A stretch of 55,828 nt of DNA from Anaerolineae bacterium (GCA_023382535.1 JAHDWA010000064.1:1-55828); one strand, 5' to 3'; positions 24,084 to 34,900 are shown, counted from the stretch's first letter. Made by a program: numbers and translations. Notes: a model not told the origin generated them from the letters alone.

Positions 24084-24165
24084 AGTGAACGTTCCCCTCA
24101 AAGTGTCATGGTTTAGTCTCAAAACTTGTAGAATCTAACCCCTGTTCCCTGACCCCCGGCCCCTA

Positions 24166-25158
24166 TTAAAAGACACGACCGCCCCAGGTTTCGCCATAAA
24201 CTCCTTCCAGGGCTGTTTCGGGGGCCGGGACCGGACTGGCTGCGGCAAAGGCGACCGCTTCGTCTAGTTCAGCCTTGACGCTGGTTTCGACGTCTTGCAG
24301 GTCGGTTTCGCTGGCAGCAGACCGTTGCAGCAAATAGCGGCGAAAGGTGGGGATGGGGTCGCGCTGCTGCCAGGCTTCAACTTCGGCCTTAGCACGATAC
24401 AGCATCGGGTCGCCTTCGTAATGGCCGCGATAGCGGTAAGTTTTGCCCTCAATCAAGGTTGGCCCCTGACCGGAACGGGCGCGGTCGGCGGCCTGGACGG
24501 TGGCTTCGAACACGGCCAGAACATCGTTACCGTCTATAACCACTCCGGGAAAGGCATAGCTGGCGGCCCGTTCGGCCAAATCTTTAACCGGGGCCTGGGT
24601 GTGCTGCGGAGAGCCTTCGCCGTAAAGGTTATTCTCACAAAAAAAGATGACCGGCAGTTTCCAGACACCGGCCAGGTTAAGGGCCTCGTGAAACGCGCCC
24701 TCGTTGGTCGCCCCATCGCCAAAAAAGGCCAAAGCGACCCGCGCTTCCCGGCGCTGTTGAAAAGCCAGCGCCGCGCCGACGGCAATCGGAATGCCCCCGG
24801 CGACAATGCCGTTGGCGCCCAAAATCCCCAGGTCAAAATCGGTCATGTGCAGGCTGCCCCCCTTGCCGCCACAGTAGCCGGTAGTCCGGGCGGCCAGTTC
24901 GGCCATCATGTACCTGGTTTGGCCGCCTTTGGCGATCAGATGGCCGTGGCCGCGGTGAGTGCTGGTAATCACATCCTGCGGTTGGAGGGCGGCGCAGGCG
25001 CCGACTGCGGTCGCTTCCTGGCCCACGCAGCTATGGATAAAGCCGGGAATCAAGCCAGCGCGCCGCTCGTTAATAGCCCGCAGTTCAAACTCGCGGATGG
25101 TGACCATTTTGCGGTAGAGATCTAACAAAAAAGCGTCGTCGTATTTGGGTGTAGACAT
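24166..25158 (-). CDS. pyruvate/acetoin dehydrogenase E1 component, alpha subunit
   Basis: A 330-residue TPP-dependent dehydrogenase alpha subunit of the PdhA/AcoA type. The TPP-Mg motif begins GDGATNEGAF and ends FFCENN. The phosphorylation-loop region around TYRYRGHYEGDP is typical. Length matches the family (about 320-340). The beta subunit and E2 are not next to it in this window, which is unusual since they are normally adjacent. Upstream lies a cluster of AATTGACAATTGTC-type palindromes. It would work with an E1-beta encoded elsewhere. Confidence 0.87.
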   Translation of the reverse strand: MSTPKYDDAFLLDLYRKMVTIREFELRAINERRAGLIPGFIHSCVGQEATAVGACAALQPQDVITSTHRGHGHLIAKGGQTRYMMAELAARTTGYCGGKGGSLHMTDFDLGILGANGIVAGGIPIAVGAALAFQQRREARVALAFFGDGATNEGAFHEALNLAGVWKLPVIFFCENNLYGEGSPQHTQAPVKDLAERAASYAFPGVVIDGNDVLAVFEATVQAADRARSGQGPTLIEGKTYRYRGHYEGDPMLYRAKAEVEAWQQRDPIPTFRRYLLQRSAASETDLQDVETSVKAELDEAVAFAAASPVPAPETALEGVYGETWGGRVF

Positions 25159-25170
25159 AGAGGGCCTTAA

Positions 25171-25210
25171 AAATTAACAATTGACAATTGTCAACACACA
25201 ATTGTCAATT
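25171..25210. repeat. iterated TTGACAATTGTCAA palindromes
   Basis: A perfect 14-bp palindrome TTGACAATTGTCAA (25181-25194) is followed 6 bp later by ATTGTCAATT (25201-25210). They are upstream of the E1-alpha gene. They supply TTGACA hexamers on the minus strand and could be promoter/operator sequence or a short iterated repeat. Confidence 0.5.
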
Positions 25211-25282
25211 AAATCTGTGCATTAGTGTATCACAGGCTGAATGGCTTGGCAACACATCCGGCGCTTCTGTAGGACCGTTATC

Positions 25283-27577
25283 CTACGGCAGGCGTTCCAT
25301 CAATTCCCGCACCTGTTTTAGCTCCCACTGGGCGTTCATATTAGCCAGGAGATCAAAGGCTTCGTGGGCCAGGCCGGCGGCTTTTTTGAGGTGTCCCTGG
25401 GCTTCGTGGCAGAGAGCCAGGCCGAGTTTGGCCATGGCCACCACACGGTGGTTGCCGTATTTACTGTGCGCGTCAAGATAGTGCTGCATATGGGCGACGG
25501 CCTGCTCGTGATGGGCCAGGCCCAGTTCCGCAAACCCCAGCCAAACCTCGGACGAAGGGTCGCGGTAGCTGGTTCCGGCCAGACAGGCCATGCTTTGGAG
25601 GTAATAACCTTTGGCCTGCTCGTAATCGTGCGTATAGCGCGCCACATGCCCGGCCGCCTGATAGGCGCGGTATTTGAAGAGCATGTCCTGGGCGTTCCGC
25701 AAGGCCAGCTCTACATTTTGCTGAGCCTCGGCCAGGCGGTCCAACTGCAAGGCTTTATAGGCAAAGTAGGTATGGCCCAGGGCAATGCCGTCGAGGAGGT
25801 TGATTTCCTCGGCCAGGTTCAGCCCCCGGCTGAGATACTGCTCGGTGGTATCATATTCGCCCCGCAGCAGATAGATAGAGCCTAACCCGTGGATCATGAA
25901 CCAGACCTCGTCCTCGCGCAGCTTTAATTCATGGGCGGCGGTCAGGGCGTACTCGCTGCACTTGAGGCGCTTGTCCGGGTGGCCCTGGTAGTAAACGGGA
26001 TGGACAACGGCCTTGGCCAGGGCCAATACCTGGGTCCAATTTTTATTTTCGTAAGCCCATTCAAGGGCGGCGACCAGGTTGGGCAGCTCTTGGTGAATTT
26101 CGGCATACTGCTCGGCGCTCCACGAAGCAAAATCCCAGAAATCCCGCCCGGCAGTTTTTTCGCTCCAGGCCGCATAGAAGGCACAGAATTTGGCTCTGAG
26201 CGCGGCAATCTTTTCCGGATTTGCCCCGTTACTGCGCAGAACATTCAAGGATACATCTACCCCCAATTGATGCCGGGCAAAAATCTGGGTCAGGGGATGT
26301 AACCAGTAGCGCTGCTGGCTGATATCCAGGGCCTCGCTGGCCTCCAGCAGGGACATGCCGACCAGTTCTTCAATCGCCTGGTAGAAATTGAAGTCCTCCA
26401 CCTGGGCCACCGCCGAAAGCGCCGCCCGGCTGGCCGGCGAGACAAACAAGGACATGGCCAGCAAGACCTGGCGTGTCTCATCGTCGAGTAATTTCCAGGC
26501 CTCGGCAAAGATGTAATCAAAGACTTCCTTAACCATCTGGCTGGCCCGGTACAATTCATCCACCACCGTGTGGAAGGGCAGCCCCTTTTGCTTGATCAGC
26601 CCCAGGGAAAGTTCAACCGCCTTGGGATTGTTGCCGGCGGCGGCAGCCAGCCGCTGCAACGTGTCGTCGTCGGCTCCGGCCACCACGTTCAGGCCAATGC
26701 GGTGGCTGTGGCGGCGAATGAGGGTCAGTGTTTCCTCATCCTTGAGGCCGTAGAGGGGAATATCCCACACCCGGCGAAGCTGCTTGTAACGGGTTGTTAC
26801 CAGGGCCAGGCTTGGCTCCGGGATTTGTTCCAGAAATTTGACCAGGGCCAGGTCTGTGACCGTTTCCAGATTGTCGGCCAGCAGCAAGGTGCGGTGGCTG
26901 CGCAGTAACTTGTCCACCGCGCCAACCTTTTGTTCGGGGGCAAGCTGGGCCAGGTGCGGAAAATCCAGCACGCGGGCAATCGTATCCAGTACGTGGTCCA
27001 GGCGCAGATTGAAATCGGCGTAATCGCGGGCGGACGTCCAAACGACGGCGGCAAAGGGCTTGGTGATGGCCTGCTGCGGGCCGGGCAGGCAGCGATGGGC
27101 CACTTCGATGGCCAGGCTGGTCTTGCCGATGCCGCCCATGCCCTCAATGGAAGCGAGCGGCCAGCGTGACGTTTCGACCCATTCCAGCACGCGGGCCACT
27201 TCGGCCTCCCGGCCAATGAACTCGCCGTAGCGGGGCGGCAAATTGTGATAAACGGGGGGCGTTTCCCGTTCCGCAGCAGGGGCAGTGGGAAACAACTTAT
27301 CCAGCATTGCCTCCGGGGCGGGATAGCCACCCTGGGTCAAAAAACGCCGGCCCCAACTGCGGTCCACGCGGCCATGCTGCTGGCAGTAGGCGGTTAAAAA
27401 TTCCAAACGCTGCAAGTCGCCGGGAACGTAGCCGCGCTTCCAGCGTTGAACGGTGTGCGGCGAGACGTGAAGAAATTCGCCGATTTCTTCCTCGACAATG
27501 CAGACCTTTTTTCCCTGCCGGTTGGCAACGCTGTCTATACCTTCTTTTAGTAACTGCTTGAATTCCGAGTTGATCAT
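25283..27577 (-). CDS. STAND regulator: HTH, NB-ARC NTPase and TPR-like repeats
   Basis: A 764-residue multidomain protein. Residues about 25-85 form an XRE-like helix-turn-helix (IGEFLHVSPHTVQRWKRG). A NB-ARC/AP-ATPase module follows, opening with EFIGREAEVARVLEW, with Walker A GMGGIGKT (146-153) and a Walker B-like TLLLADNLE. From about residue 480 on there are tetratricopeptide-like helical repeats. STAND proteins act as ligand-triggered switches; a DNA-binding N-terminus suggests transcription control, although defence-type STANDs share the architecture. It lies alone on the minus strand with a 440-bp upstream region holding inverted repeats. The ligand is unknown. Confidence 0.8.
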   Translation of the reverse strand: MINSEFKQLLKEGIDSVANRQGKKVCIVEEEIGEFLHVSPHTVQRWKRGYVPGDLQRLEFLTAYCQQHGRVDRSWGRRFLTQGGYPAPEAMLDKLFPTAPAAERETPPVYHNLPPRYGEFIGREAEVARVLEWVETSRWPLASIEGMGGIGKTSLAIEVAHRCLPGPQQAITKPFAAVVWTSARDYADFNLRLDHVLDTIARVLDFPHLAQLAPEQKVGAVDKLLRSHRTLLLADNLETVTDLALVKFLEQIPEPSLALVTTRYKQLRRVWDIPLYGLKDEETLTLIRRHSHRIGLNVVAGADDDTLQRLAAAAGNNPKAVELSLGLIKQKGLPFHTVVDELYRASQMVKEVFDYIFAEAWKLLDDETRQVLLAMSLFVSPASRAALSAVAQVEDFNFYQAIEELVGMSLLEASEALDISQQRYWLHPLTQIFARHQLGVDVSLNVLRSNGANPEKIAALRAKFCAFYAAWSEKTAGRDFWDFASWSAEQYAEIHQELPNLVAALEWAYENKNWTQVLALAKAVVHPVYYQGHPDKRLKCSEYALTAAHELKLREDEVWFMIHGLGSIYLLRGEYDTTEQYLSRGLNLAEEINLLDGIALGHTYFAYKALQLDRLAEAQQNVELALRNAQDMLFKYRAYQAAGHVARYTHDYEQAKGYYLQSMACLAGTSYRDPSSEVWLGFAELGLAHHEQAVAHMQHYLDAHSKYGNHRVVAMAKLGLALCHEAQGHLKKAAGLAHEAFDLLANMNAQWELKQVRELMERLP

Positions 27578-28019
27578 AGGTTGGCTTTCAGATCGGGTTA
27601 GATTGACGATTGATCTACGCTTACTGGGCGCAAACTAAACTCCCAGGAACTTCGGTGAGTCCGGGGGGTTATGATTTTTAGAGAGGCATGATATAGGTGC
27701 CTAAAAATTTTTCCAGCTATTTTGGGCCGGGATTTGGGGATTAGGAGATTTTTTCCTTATTTTTTATCCCCAAATCCTCTACTCCCGGCGAAAACTTTTC
27801 TGGAGGTCTATAGCCCTATTGTAGAGGCCCATCGCGCCAAAAGATAGTAGTTGAGTTACAAAAAATTGTAAATTTCATTTTAATGATAACCGGCGGAAAG
27901 AAAAAAATTTGTAGTAAATCTACAACAATTGGTAGGTGAGCGCCACTATACTATGGTTAAGAGTGGCAAAATGCCCCGGCATCCACTCAATCTAGATGTA
28001 GAAAGGGTAGGGGGAAAAA
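27578..28019. other. 442-bp divergent intergenic region
   Basis: Separates the STAND gene from a tiny plus-strand membrane protein gene. It contains a 12-bp inverted repeat GGATTTGGGGAT/ATCCCCAAATCC (27730-27741 and 27766-27777), an AT-rich stretch, and TTGTAG-n5-CTACAA (27909-27925), which looks like an operator. A TATACT box lies at 27947-27952 on the plus strand. No larger gene seen. Confidence 0.5.
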
Positions 28020-28148
28020 ATGATCCAGCTATCTTCCAGCGCCATATTTCTGCTCATTATCCTGGCCGTCCTGCTTCTTCTGTTAGGGATCAGTTTAATG
28101 GCGGCCCATATTGTGGAAATTCGCCATTTCGGCGGTAAAGATTTCTAG
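28020..28148 (+). CDS. small single-pass membrane protein (42 residues)
   Basis: An ATG with a GGGGG-rich ribosome site (TAGGGGGAAAAAATG) opens a 42-codon frame. Residues about 8-29 are strongly hydrophobic (AIFLLIILAVLLLLLGISLM), followed by a short polar tail with HIVEIRHFGGKD. It has its own upstream region with a possible operator and -10 box and is followed by a strong terminator (28193-28220), so it looks like a real monocistronic gene. No family is recognised. Confidence 0.55.
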   Translation: MIQLSSSAIFLLIILAVLLLLLGISLMAAHIVEIRHFGGKDF

Positions 28149-28192
28149 AGATGAGGTATTCTATCTGAGTCGAAATGCCTGTCAGTTAAAAA

Positions 28193-28220
28193 AACGCCGA
28201 AGCATAACAACTTCGGCGTT
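28193..28220. terminator. bidirectional rho-independent terminator
   Basis: AACGCCGAAG and CTTCGGCGTT are perfect 10-bp arms around an 8-nt loop, with a run of T after the stem on the minus strand (seven) and TTTT on the plus strand. It serves sdhCAB (minus) and the small membrane protein gene (plus). Confidence 0.85.
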
Positions 28221-28271
28221 TTCATTTCCGAGAAGCAGATGGATGCTCCTGGATACCTTTTTTGAAAAATT

Positions 28272-29042
28272 TTACCTGCTGTTGGGCGTCACTCCCAGCA
28301 GGGTAGCTTTGATCAATTCGCCGTTCAGGCGAGCAATGAAATCCTGGCTGATCTCTTTGGGACAAACCGCCGTACATTCGCCAATATTGGTGCAGCCGCC
28401 AAAGCCCTCTTCATCCATCGTCCGGACCATGTTGACCACCCGTTCGTAGCGCTCAACCTGTCCCTGCGGCAGCAGCGACAGGTGCGAAACTTTGGCGGCG
28501 GTGAAGAGCATGGCCGAGGCGTTGGGGCAGGCGGCAACACACGCCCCACAGGCAATACAGGCGGCGGCGTCCATCGCCCGGTCCGCGTTCTTCTTGGCTA
28601 CCGGGACGGAATTAGCTTCGGGAGCGCTGCCGGTGGAAACCGAGATAAAGCCCCCGGCCTGAATTATCCGGTCAAAGGCGGTACGGTCAACCACCAGGTC
28701 CTTGATGATCGGGAAGGGCTTGGCCCGCCAGGGTTCGATGAGAATGGTGTCGCCGTCTTTGAAATTGCGCATATGTAACTGGCAGGTGGTGATTGCCACT
28801 TCGCCGTGATTTTGGCCGTGGGCGACGCCGTTGATCATCAGGCTGCACATGCCACAGATACCCTCACGGCAGTCGTGGTCAAAAGCAACCGGGTCTTCTC
28901 CCTGCACGGTCAGCTTTTCGTTGAGCAGGTCCAGCATCTCCAGAAAAGAAGAATCCGGGCTGACATCCTCGATGTCGTAATCCACCAGGCGGCCTGGTGA
29001 GGTTAAATTCTTCTGTCGCCATACTCTGAGGTGTAAGTTCAT
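28272..29042 (-). CDS. sdhB: succinate dehydrogenase / fumarate reductase iron-sulfur subunit
   Basis: A 256-residue iron-sulfur subunit. The N-terminal plant-type ferredoxin domain binds [2Fe-2S] through CREGICGMC near residue 58. The C-terminal domain has [12 protein letters not shown] for [4Fe-4S] and [12 protein letters not shown] for the [3Fe-4S]/[4Fe-4S] pair. It passes electrons from the flavin of SdhA to quinone at the SdhC membrane subunit. It is third in sdhC-sdhA-sdhB, with GGAG before the ATG. The 97-bp gap from sdhA contains a 12-bp-arm hairpin with tandem octamers that may affect its expression. Confidence 0.93.
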   Translation of the reverse strand: MNLHLRVWRQKNLTSPGRLVDYDIEDVSPDSSFLEMLDLLNEKLTVQGEDPVAFDHDCREGICGMCSLMINGVAHGQNHGEVAITTCQLHMRNFKDGDTILIEPWRAKPFPIIKDLVVDRTAFDRIIQAGGFISVSTGSAPEANSVPVAKKNADRAMDAAACIACGACVAACPNASAMLFTAAKVSHLSLLPQGQVERYERVVNMVRTMDEEGFGGCTNIGECTAVCPKEISQDFIARLNGELIKATLLGVTPNSR

Positions 29043-29068
29043 GGTTATGTACTCTCCGTAGCTAGTGA

Positions 29069-29124
29069 TGGAGGGCTGGAGGATTGGAGGGTTGGAGAAA
29101 CTTTACCAGTCTTCCAGCCCTCCA
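29069..29124. repeat. intercistronic hairpin and octamer repeat between sdhA and sdhB
   Basis: TGGAGGGCTGGA (29069-29080) and TCCAGCCCTCCA (29113-29124) are perfect 12-bp arms. The left side contains three octamers GGAGGGCT, GGAGGATT, GGAGGGTT (29070-29093) of the same family as the array in the membrane protein gene at 13861. Confidence 0.7.
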
Positions 29125-29139
29125 CCCCTCCCTTCTTCA

Positions 29140-31110
29140 CTACTTGTAGCTCCGCTGTGATAGCTTGACGTACTCAAACTCCAGCGGCTCTTTATTCAAA
29201 ATCGGTATACTGCCCTCGCCGCTGAACTGCCAGGCGGCGGCGTAGGCAAAGTGTTCGTCGTCGCGCCTGGCTTCACCTTCCTCCGTTTGATATTCCTCAC
29301 GGAAGTGGCCGCCGCAGGACTCGTTGCGGTGCAGGGCGTCAAGAGCGATCAGCTCACCCAGTTCCATAAAGTCCGCTACCCGCCCGGCCATTTCCAGGCT
29401 CTGGTTCAGATCGTTGCTCTCGCCGGGGATGTTGATGTTTTCCCAAAACTCGGCCCGCAGCGCCGGCAGTTTGGACAGGAGGTGCTGCAAGCCCTCGGCG
29501 GTGCGGCCCATACCGCAGTACTCCCACATCAAATGGCCCAATTCGCGGTGATAAGAACTAACCGTCCGCTTGCCCGAGATGCTCAGCAGCCGGTTGATCC
29601 GGGCCGTCACCTCGGCCTCGACTTCTTTGAAGGCGGGGTGCGTGGTGTCCACCTTATCTAACTTGGTCGAAGCGATGTAATTACCCAGGGTATAGGGCAG
29701 GATAAAGTAACCATCGGCCAATCCTTGCATCAGCGCGCTGGCGCCCAGCCGGTTGGCGCCGTGGTCGGAAAAGTTGGCCTCGCCGATGACAAACAGGCCG
29801 GGGATAGTGCTCATCAGGTTGTAATCCACCCACAGCCCGCCCATGGTGTAGTGCAGGGCCGGGTAAATCCGCATCGGCACTTCGTAGGCATCCTCGCCGG
29901 TGATGCTCTTGTAGATGTCGAACAGGTTGCCGTACCGTTCCTGGATGATTCTTTTGCCCAGCCGATTGATCGCGTCGGCAAAGCCCAGATAAACCCCGTT
30001 TTTCAGCGGGCCGACACCGTAGCCGTCGTCCACCACCCGCTTGGCCGCGCGGGAGGCGATGTCACGCGGCACCAAGTTGCCAAAAGCGGGGTAGCGTTCT
30101 TCAAGGTAGTAGTAGCGCTCGCTTTCGGGAATATCGTTGGGAAGGCGGGTGTCGTCTTTGCGGCGCGGCACCCAGATGCGGCCATCATTGCGCAGCGACT
30201 CACTCATCAGGGTCAGCTTGGATTGGTGCTCGCCGGAAGGGGGAATGCAGGTTGGGTGAATCTGGGTGAAACAGGGATTGGCAAAAAAAGCGCCCCGTTT
30301 GTAAGCCCGCCAGATGGCCGTGGCGTTGCAGCCTTTGGCGTTGGTAGAGAGATAATAAACGTTGCTGTAGCCACCGGTCGCCAGCACGACGGCATCGCCG
30401 ACGTGAGCCTCGATCTGGCCGGTGATCATGTTGCGGGTGATAATGCCGCGCGCCCGGCCATCAACCACCACCAGATCGAGCATTTCGGTGCGGGTGAACA
30501 TCTGGACCGCCCCCAGGCCGATTTGCCGTTCCAGGGCCTGGTAAGCACCCAACAGCAACTGCTGGCCGGTCTGGCCGCGGGCATAAAAGGTGCGCGAAAC
30601 CTGGGCCCCGCCAAAGGAGCGGTTGTCGAGCAGCCCGCCGTACTCGCGGGCAAAGGGAACGCCCTGGGCCACACATTGGTCAATGATATTGACGCTTACC
30701 TGGGCCAGCCGGTAAACGTTGGCCTCGCGGGCGCGGTAATCGCCGCCTTTGACCGTGTCGTAAAAGAGCCGGTAAATGCTGTCACCGTCGTTGCGATAAT
30801 TTTTGGCGGCGTTAATGCCACCCTGGGCGGCGACGCTGTGCGCCCGGCGGGGGCTGTCTTGATAACAAAAACATTTGACATTGTAGCCCTGTTCGGCCAG
30901 CGTCGCCGCCGCCGAACCGCCGGCCAAGCCTGAGCCGACGATGATAATCGTAAATTTGCGCCGGTTAGCCGGGTTGACCAGCTTCATTTCGAAGCGATGT
31001 TTATCCCATTTTTCCTGGATGGGGCCGGAGGGAATGCTTGCCTCCAGAGTCGCTTCGGTAAATTGGGGCATGCTGCCAGTTTTAACTTCGGGTTGGGTTG
31101 TCACTGCCAT
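29140..31110 (-). CDS. sdhA: succinate dehydrogenase / fumarate reductase flavoprotein subunit
   Basis: A 656-residue flavoprotein. The FAD-binding motif [20 protein letters not shown] is near residue 55. The covalent-flavin histidine lies in [15 protein letters not shown]. The substrate-binding segment includes [12 protein letters not shown]. The length and the N-terminal leader before the FAD fold match the Chloroflexi/Bacteroidetes-type enzymes that pair with a single cytochrome b subunit. It oxidises succinate in the TCA cycle or reduces fumarate. It follows sdhC by 18 bp. Confidence 0.95.
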   Translation of the reverse strand: MAVTTQPEVKTGSMPQFTEATLEASIPSGPIQEKWDKHRFEMKLVNPANRRKFTIIIVGSGLAGGSAAATLAEQGYNVKCFCYQDSPRRAHSVAAQGGINAAKNYRNDGDSIYRLFYDTVKGGDYRAREANVYRLAQVSVNIIDQCVAQGVPFAREYGGLLDNRSFGGAQVSRTFYARGQTGQQLLLGAYQALERQIGLGAVQMFTRTEMLDLVVVDGRARGIITRNMITGQIEAHVGDAVVLATGGYSNVYYLSTNAKGCNATAIWRAYKRGAFFANPCFTQIHPTCIPPSGEHQSKLTLMSESLRNDGRIWVPRRKDDTRLPNDIPESERYYYLEERYPAFGNLVPRDIASRAAKRVVDDGYGVGPLKNGVYLGFADAINRLGKRIIQERYGNLFDIYKSITGEDAYEVPMRIYPALHYTMGGLWVDYNLMSTIPGLFVIGEANFSDHGANRLGASALMQGLADGYFILPYTLGNYIASTKLDKVDTTHPAFKEVEAEVTARINRLLSISGKRTVSSYHRELGHLMWEYCGMGRTAEGLQHLLSKLPALRAEFWENINIPGESNDLNQSLEMAGRVADFMELGELIALDALHRNESCGGHFREEYQTEEGEARRDDEHFAYAAAWQFSGEGSIPILNKEPLEFEYVKLSQRSYK

Positions 31111-31128
31111 AATGAGAAACCTCTCTAT

Positions 31129-31830
31129 TTAACGGATGACGCCAAACATAATCGCCAGGGGCACCAGGGAAAAGCCGCCAGCGATAACAATGGCCAGGAT
31201 CAGGCTCAAGATGCGCAGGGGTTGGGTGTAAAGGTGATTGTTCAGACCCAGGGTTTGAAACATGCTCCAGGTACCGTGATACAGGTGAAAGCCAAGCGCG
31301 ACCATGGCGATCAGGTAGAAAATTGCCGGCAGGTAAGCATACGATTGGAAGCCGGTGACGACGTTGTAATAGGCGTCATCCCAACGGAAATCGGGGTGAA
31401 CGCCCGGCACGCCCCAGGTAATGTGCATCAGATGGAGGATGATGAACACAAACAGCACCACTCCACCCACTCGAATGTATAGCGCAGCCGGATTCGCCTG
31501 GAGTTTGACGTGTTTGGCGTATTTAGTTGACCGCGCTTGCTCCGCCTCCCGGTAAAGCGACCAGGCTGCCCAGACATGCAGCACCACAGCGGCCAGCAGC
31601 ACCAGCCGGGCAATCCAGAGCAGGTGGCTGTGCCCGAAGATCGGCGCGCCCAGTTCGCGCAGCCCTTCGGCATAGGTGTTAAAATAGTCACGCCCTAAAA
31701 ACGCTTTGAGATTGCCGTACATATGCATGATCACATAGCCAATCCCAATCAGCCCGGTGACAGCCATAATCACCTTTTTGCCAATGGATGACCGGTACAG
31801 GGTCAGTACGCCTGCATTCATTACGCCCAT
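31129..31830 (-). CDS. sdhC: succinate dehydrogenase cytochrome b558 subunit
   Basis: A 233-residue membrane anchor with five hydrophobic helices, the type-B single-subunit cytochrome b that binds two haems; there is no sdhD. His residues in the helices (for example MHMYGNLK, GHSHLLW, ILHLMHITWG, FHLYHGTW) are suitable haem ligands. The ATG at 31830 is chosen because AAGGAGG lies upstream; the open frame extends 47 codons further but that part is not membrane-protein-like. First gene of sdhCAB. Confidence 0.9.
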   Translation of the reverse strand: MGVMNAGVLTLYRSSIGKKVIMAVTGLIGIGYVIMHMYGNLKAFLGRDYFNTYAEGLRELGAPIFGHSHLLWIARLVLLAAVVLHVWAAWSLYREAEQARSTKYAKHVKLQANPAALYIRVGGVVLFVFIILHLMHITWGVPGVHPDFRWDDAYYNVVTGFQSYAYLPAIFYLIAMVALGFHLYHGTWSMFQTLGLNNHLYTQPLRILSLILAIVIAGGFSLVPLAIMFGVIR

Positions 31831-31975
31831 GTAAAGAAACCTCCTTATAACGAGCCACGAACGGGGAGACGCAGCTACACTTTGATATTTGTGGGATTTT
31901 TTACAATAGAATGGGGGGATTATACCCCTTTTTGAACTTAAGGCAAACGCTTTTTGGGGATTTTGGGGCAAACTA

Positions 31976-34900
31976 TCAAATCATCCTTATTATCTCAATG
32001 GCTTTCCTGCGCAAGTACCCCCACGTGGCAAACAAGGTGCTGACCAGGGCCGCCGTGGCCATCAAAATGAGCATATAGGGTGTCACAATGTCATCAAAGG
32101 CAGGTACGGTGGGTGTTTCGCTGCTGAAGGAGTTGGAGTATCGGAAGATGTAACCCAGCAGGATACCGGCCACAATCCCGGTCAGGGTAGCGCTGAGGGT
32201 CATGACCAGGGCTTCGCTCAGGAACATGCCAAAGAGGTGGCGGTTCGAGTCACCAATGGCCTTGAGCATGGCAATCTCGGCCCGGCGGGTGTAAACCGAG
32301 ATGTAGGTGACTACGAACACCCCGAAAATCGCCAGAACAAAGCTGAGGGTGGTCAGCACCAAAATGACCACCCGGATCTGCTGGGCGCTGGCCTCAGCGC
32401 TTTCGATATCCTCCGGCGTGGAGCGGATGCTGACGCTTTCCGCCAGACCGTACTCCTTGCGTAAAGTGGTGGCGACCTGTTTGATCGCCGCTTTACCAGC
32501 CTCCTCGGGCAGTCCGGCGATACCGGCGCGCAGGTTGGGCGCGGCCATCAGCCGCTCGATGATGGGGTAGGTCGGGTCGTAAGGGCCGTCCAGGGGGTCG
32601 CGGGTCAGCTCGCGGAAGGCGGTGTGGTTCAGGAAGAGGTCGGTGCGGCCATCTTCAGCCTGGGTGCGCTTGGAAGTGAAGCCGTCGAAACCGGAGAAGC
32701 GGCCCAGCACGCCGACAATGCGGACGATGCGCTCGTGGTCCAGCCCTTCGCCTTTGAGACGCAAGGTGTCGCCCAGACCCCGCTCAAAATATTCAGATAG
32801 ACCCTGGCTGACAATAACGGCATTGGGGTCGGCCTGTAATTCCTCAAAGCTGGCCGGGCCGCCAGCCAGCCACTCAATTCCTTCGGCATAGGCGATTTCG
32901 GTCAGGTTGCCGTCCACCCCGTAGACCCGGACGCCCACGTTGCGCAGGCCGACATCATCGCGCACCTGGGTCTCGAAGCGATAAGTAACAGCCACGTTGG
33001 GGCCAAGTGTCCCATCCGCCCGGATTTCGCCCAGCAGTTCACGGGTGAAGCGATCTTTGACCTCGGCGGGGGTGGCTTCGCGGGGCGGGCCGGGGCCTTC
33101 GTCTCCATCGGCCAGGAGCGCCGCGCCCGATTTGCGGATGACCAGGGGCGTGCCGTTGCTGAGGCGGGTGTCGGTGGGGGTGTTGGCCGTTTCAATAGCC
33201 AGGCTGGTGGCAAAAAAAGTCGGCAGTGTGGCGCTGATAACAATCATCAGGCTGATCAGGGTGTTACGGTTTTGGCCGCGAACAATGTTGCGCTGGGCAA
33301 AGAATCCAACCCTGCCGTTGACCAGCTTGACCAGCCCAATGAGCAGCCGCTCCATGGGCAGTGTCACCGGGAAAAAGAGGAGGGATGTGCCGACAATCAA
33401 CAGCAGCAGTGAGCCGAAAATCAGGGTGGCTTGCAGCCACAACACGCCAAAGGTAAAAGCCAGGGGGAAGACAAAGAAAATCAGGGCCGGGTAAAATAAG
33501 GCCACCAGCCCGCCCCAGAAAATCTTGAAGCTGACCCGGCGCTCGCGCAGCTTGGCCAGATCGTCCAGCCCCAGGCCCTCGGCCACGCCGGGATTGATGG
33601 CATACATAATTTTGGTCCCGGCAGCCCGACGAGCCGGCGCATAGGCGCTGATGACCAGCACCACGCCTGCCGTTGCCACCGAGACGAGCAGGGCTTGGGC
33701 CGAAACAGGGGGGACGTCGGCGATGGGTACATGGGCCTCCTGAGCGATGAAGGGCACGATGACGAAGTTGGTCATAACCTGGCCCAGGAGGGTGCCCAGG
33801 CCGATGCCAACCAGGCCAAGCGTCGCTACTTCGAGGGCGACGAGCGTGAACAAATAGGCTCGCGGCGCGCCTAAAATGCGGAAGAGGGCCAGGTCGCGCG
33901 TCTGTTCCCGCACGTTGGTCATGACCATGGTCCGCACCAGCAGCCCGACCACGCTCAGAGACAGGATACCGTAAATAGAGACAAGCGCCTGGAAGAAAAT
34001 GAAGGCCTCAAAGGTGTCGCTGAGGATGGTGGCACGGGGCAGGTTGTAACTGTAGCTTTCGCCCAGTACGTCCTGGATTTTTTCAGAGAGGGCGCGGGCG
34101 CGAAAAGCGGCGGCCTGCGGGTCGTTGTTGCTGTAAATACCCTCGTCAAAGGCCACGACGATCCGCTCAGCCTGGCCCGGAATGCCCAGCCATTGGCGGG
34201 TATAGTCCAGGTCAACCAGGACGCCGTCGTTGCCTCCCAGGCCGGTCACGCCCCGCTGCAAGGCAATCGCGCTTACGGTCAAGGTCGTCCGGGCATGGCG
34301 GCTGCTGACATTGGCCGCGCTTTCGATCCCCTTTTGGCGCGGCACCGGCAGGGCATAGCTGATGTCAAAGGTGTCGCCAGGACGCAGGCCAAAAGTATCG
34401 GCGGTTTCCTGCAAGACAACGGCATAACCGGGCGCAAAATTGAGCGTTCCGCTGATAACTTCAAAATCGCCCATATCGTCAACGGCCCGGTTCAAGGCGA
34501 CGAACTGGGCGCTGCCATGGATAAGCTGCGTGCTGCGTCCGAGGCTTCGCTCTGTTGCGTCTTGCGTGGTTGGGAGGCCACCGACTGAGGCTAATTCGTT
34601 GCTGCCAACAACTATCTCCCCTGCTCCTCCGCTCCCCTGCTTCCCTGCCGCCTCCTCGCCGCCCCGGTCCGGCGCGTCCACATCTACAATGCCCTGAATC
34701 CGAGGGACAACCCGCTTAACCTCCGGGTGGCTGCTTTGGATGAGGGGGATGACAGCTTGCTCGTCAATCAGCAGATTGGACTCAATCTGGCTCTTGGTCA
34801 CCACCAGATCATAATCACCGGCGCTGTTGCTGATGGTCGCCACATAGAAGCGCTCGTACACATCTACCGTCGCATTCAGCGCCACCAAGGCGCCCACCCC

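Noticed and set aside
31831..31971. 47-codon extension of SdhC
   Set aside because: Not conserved-looking, and a strong AAGGAGG ribosome site marks the ATG at 31830.
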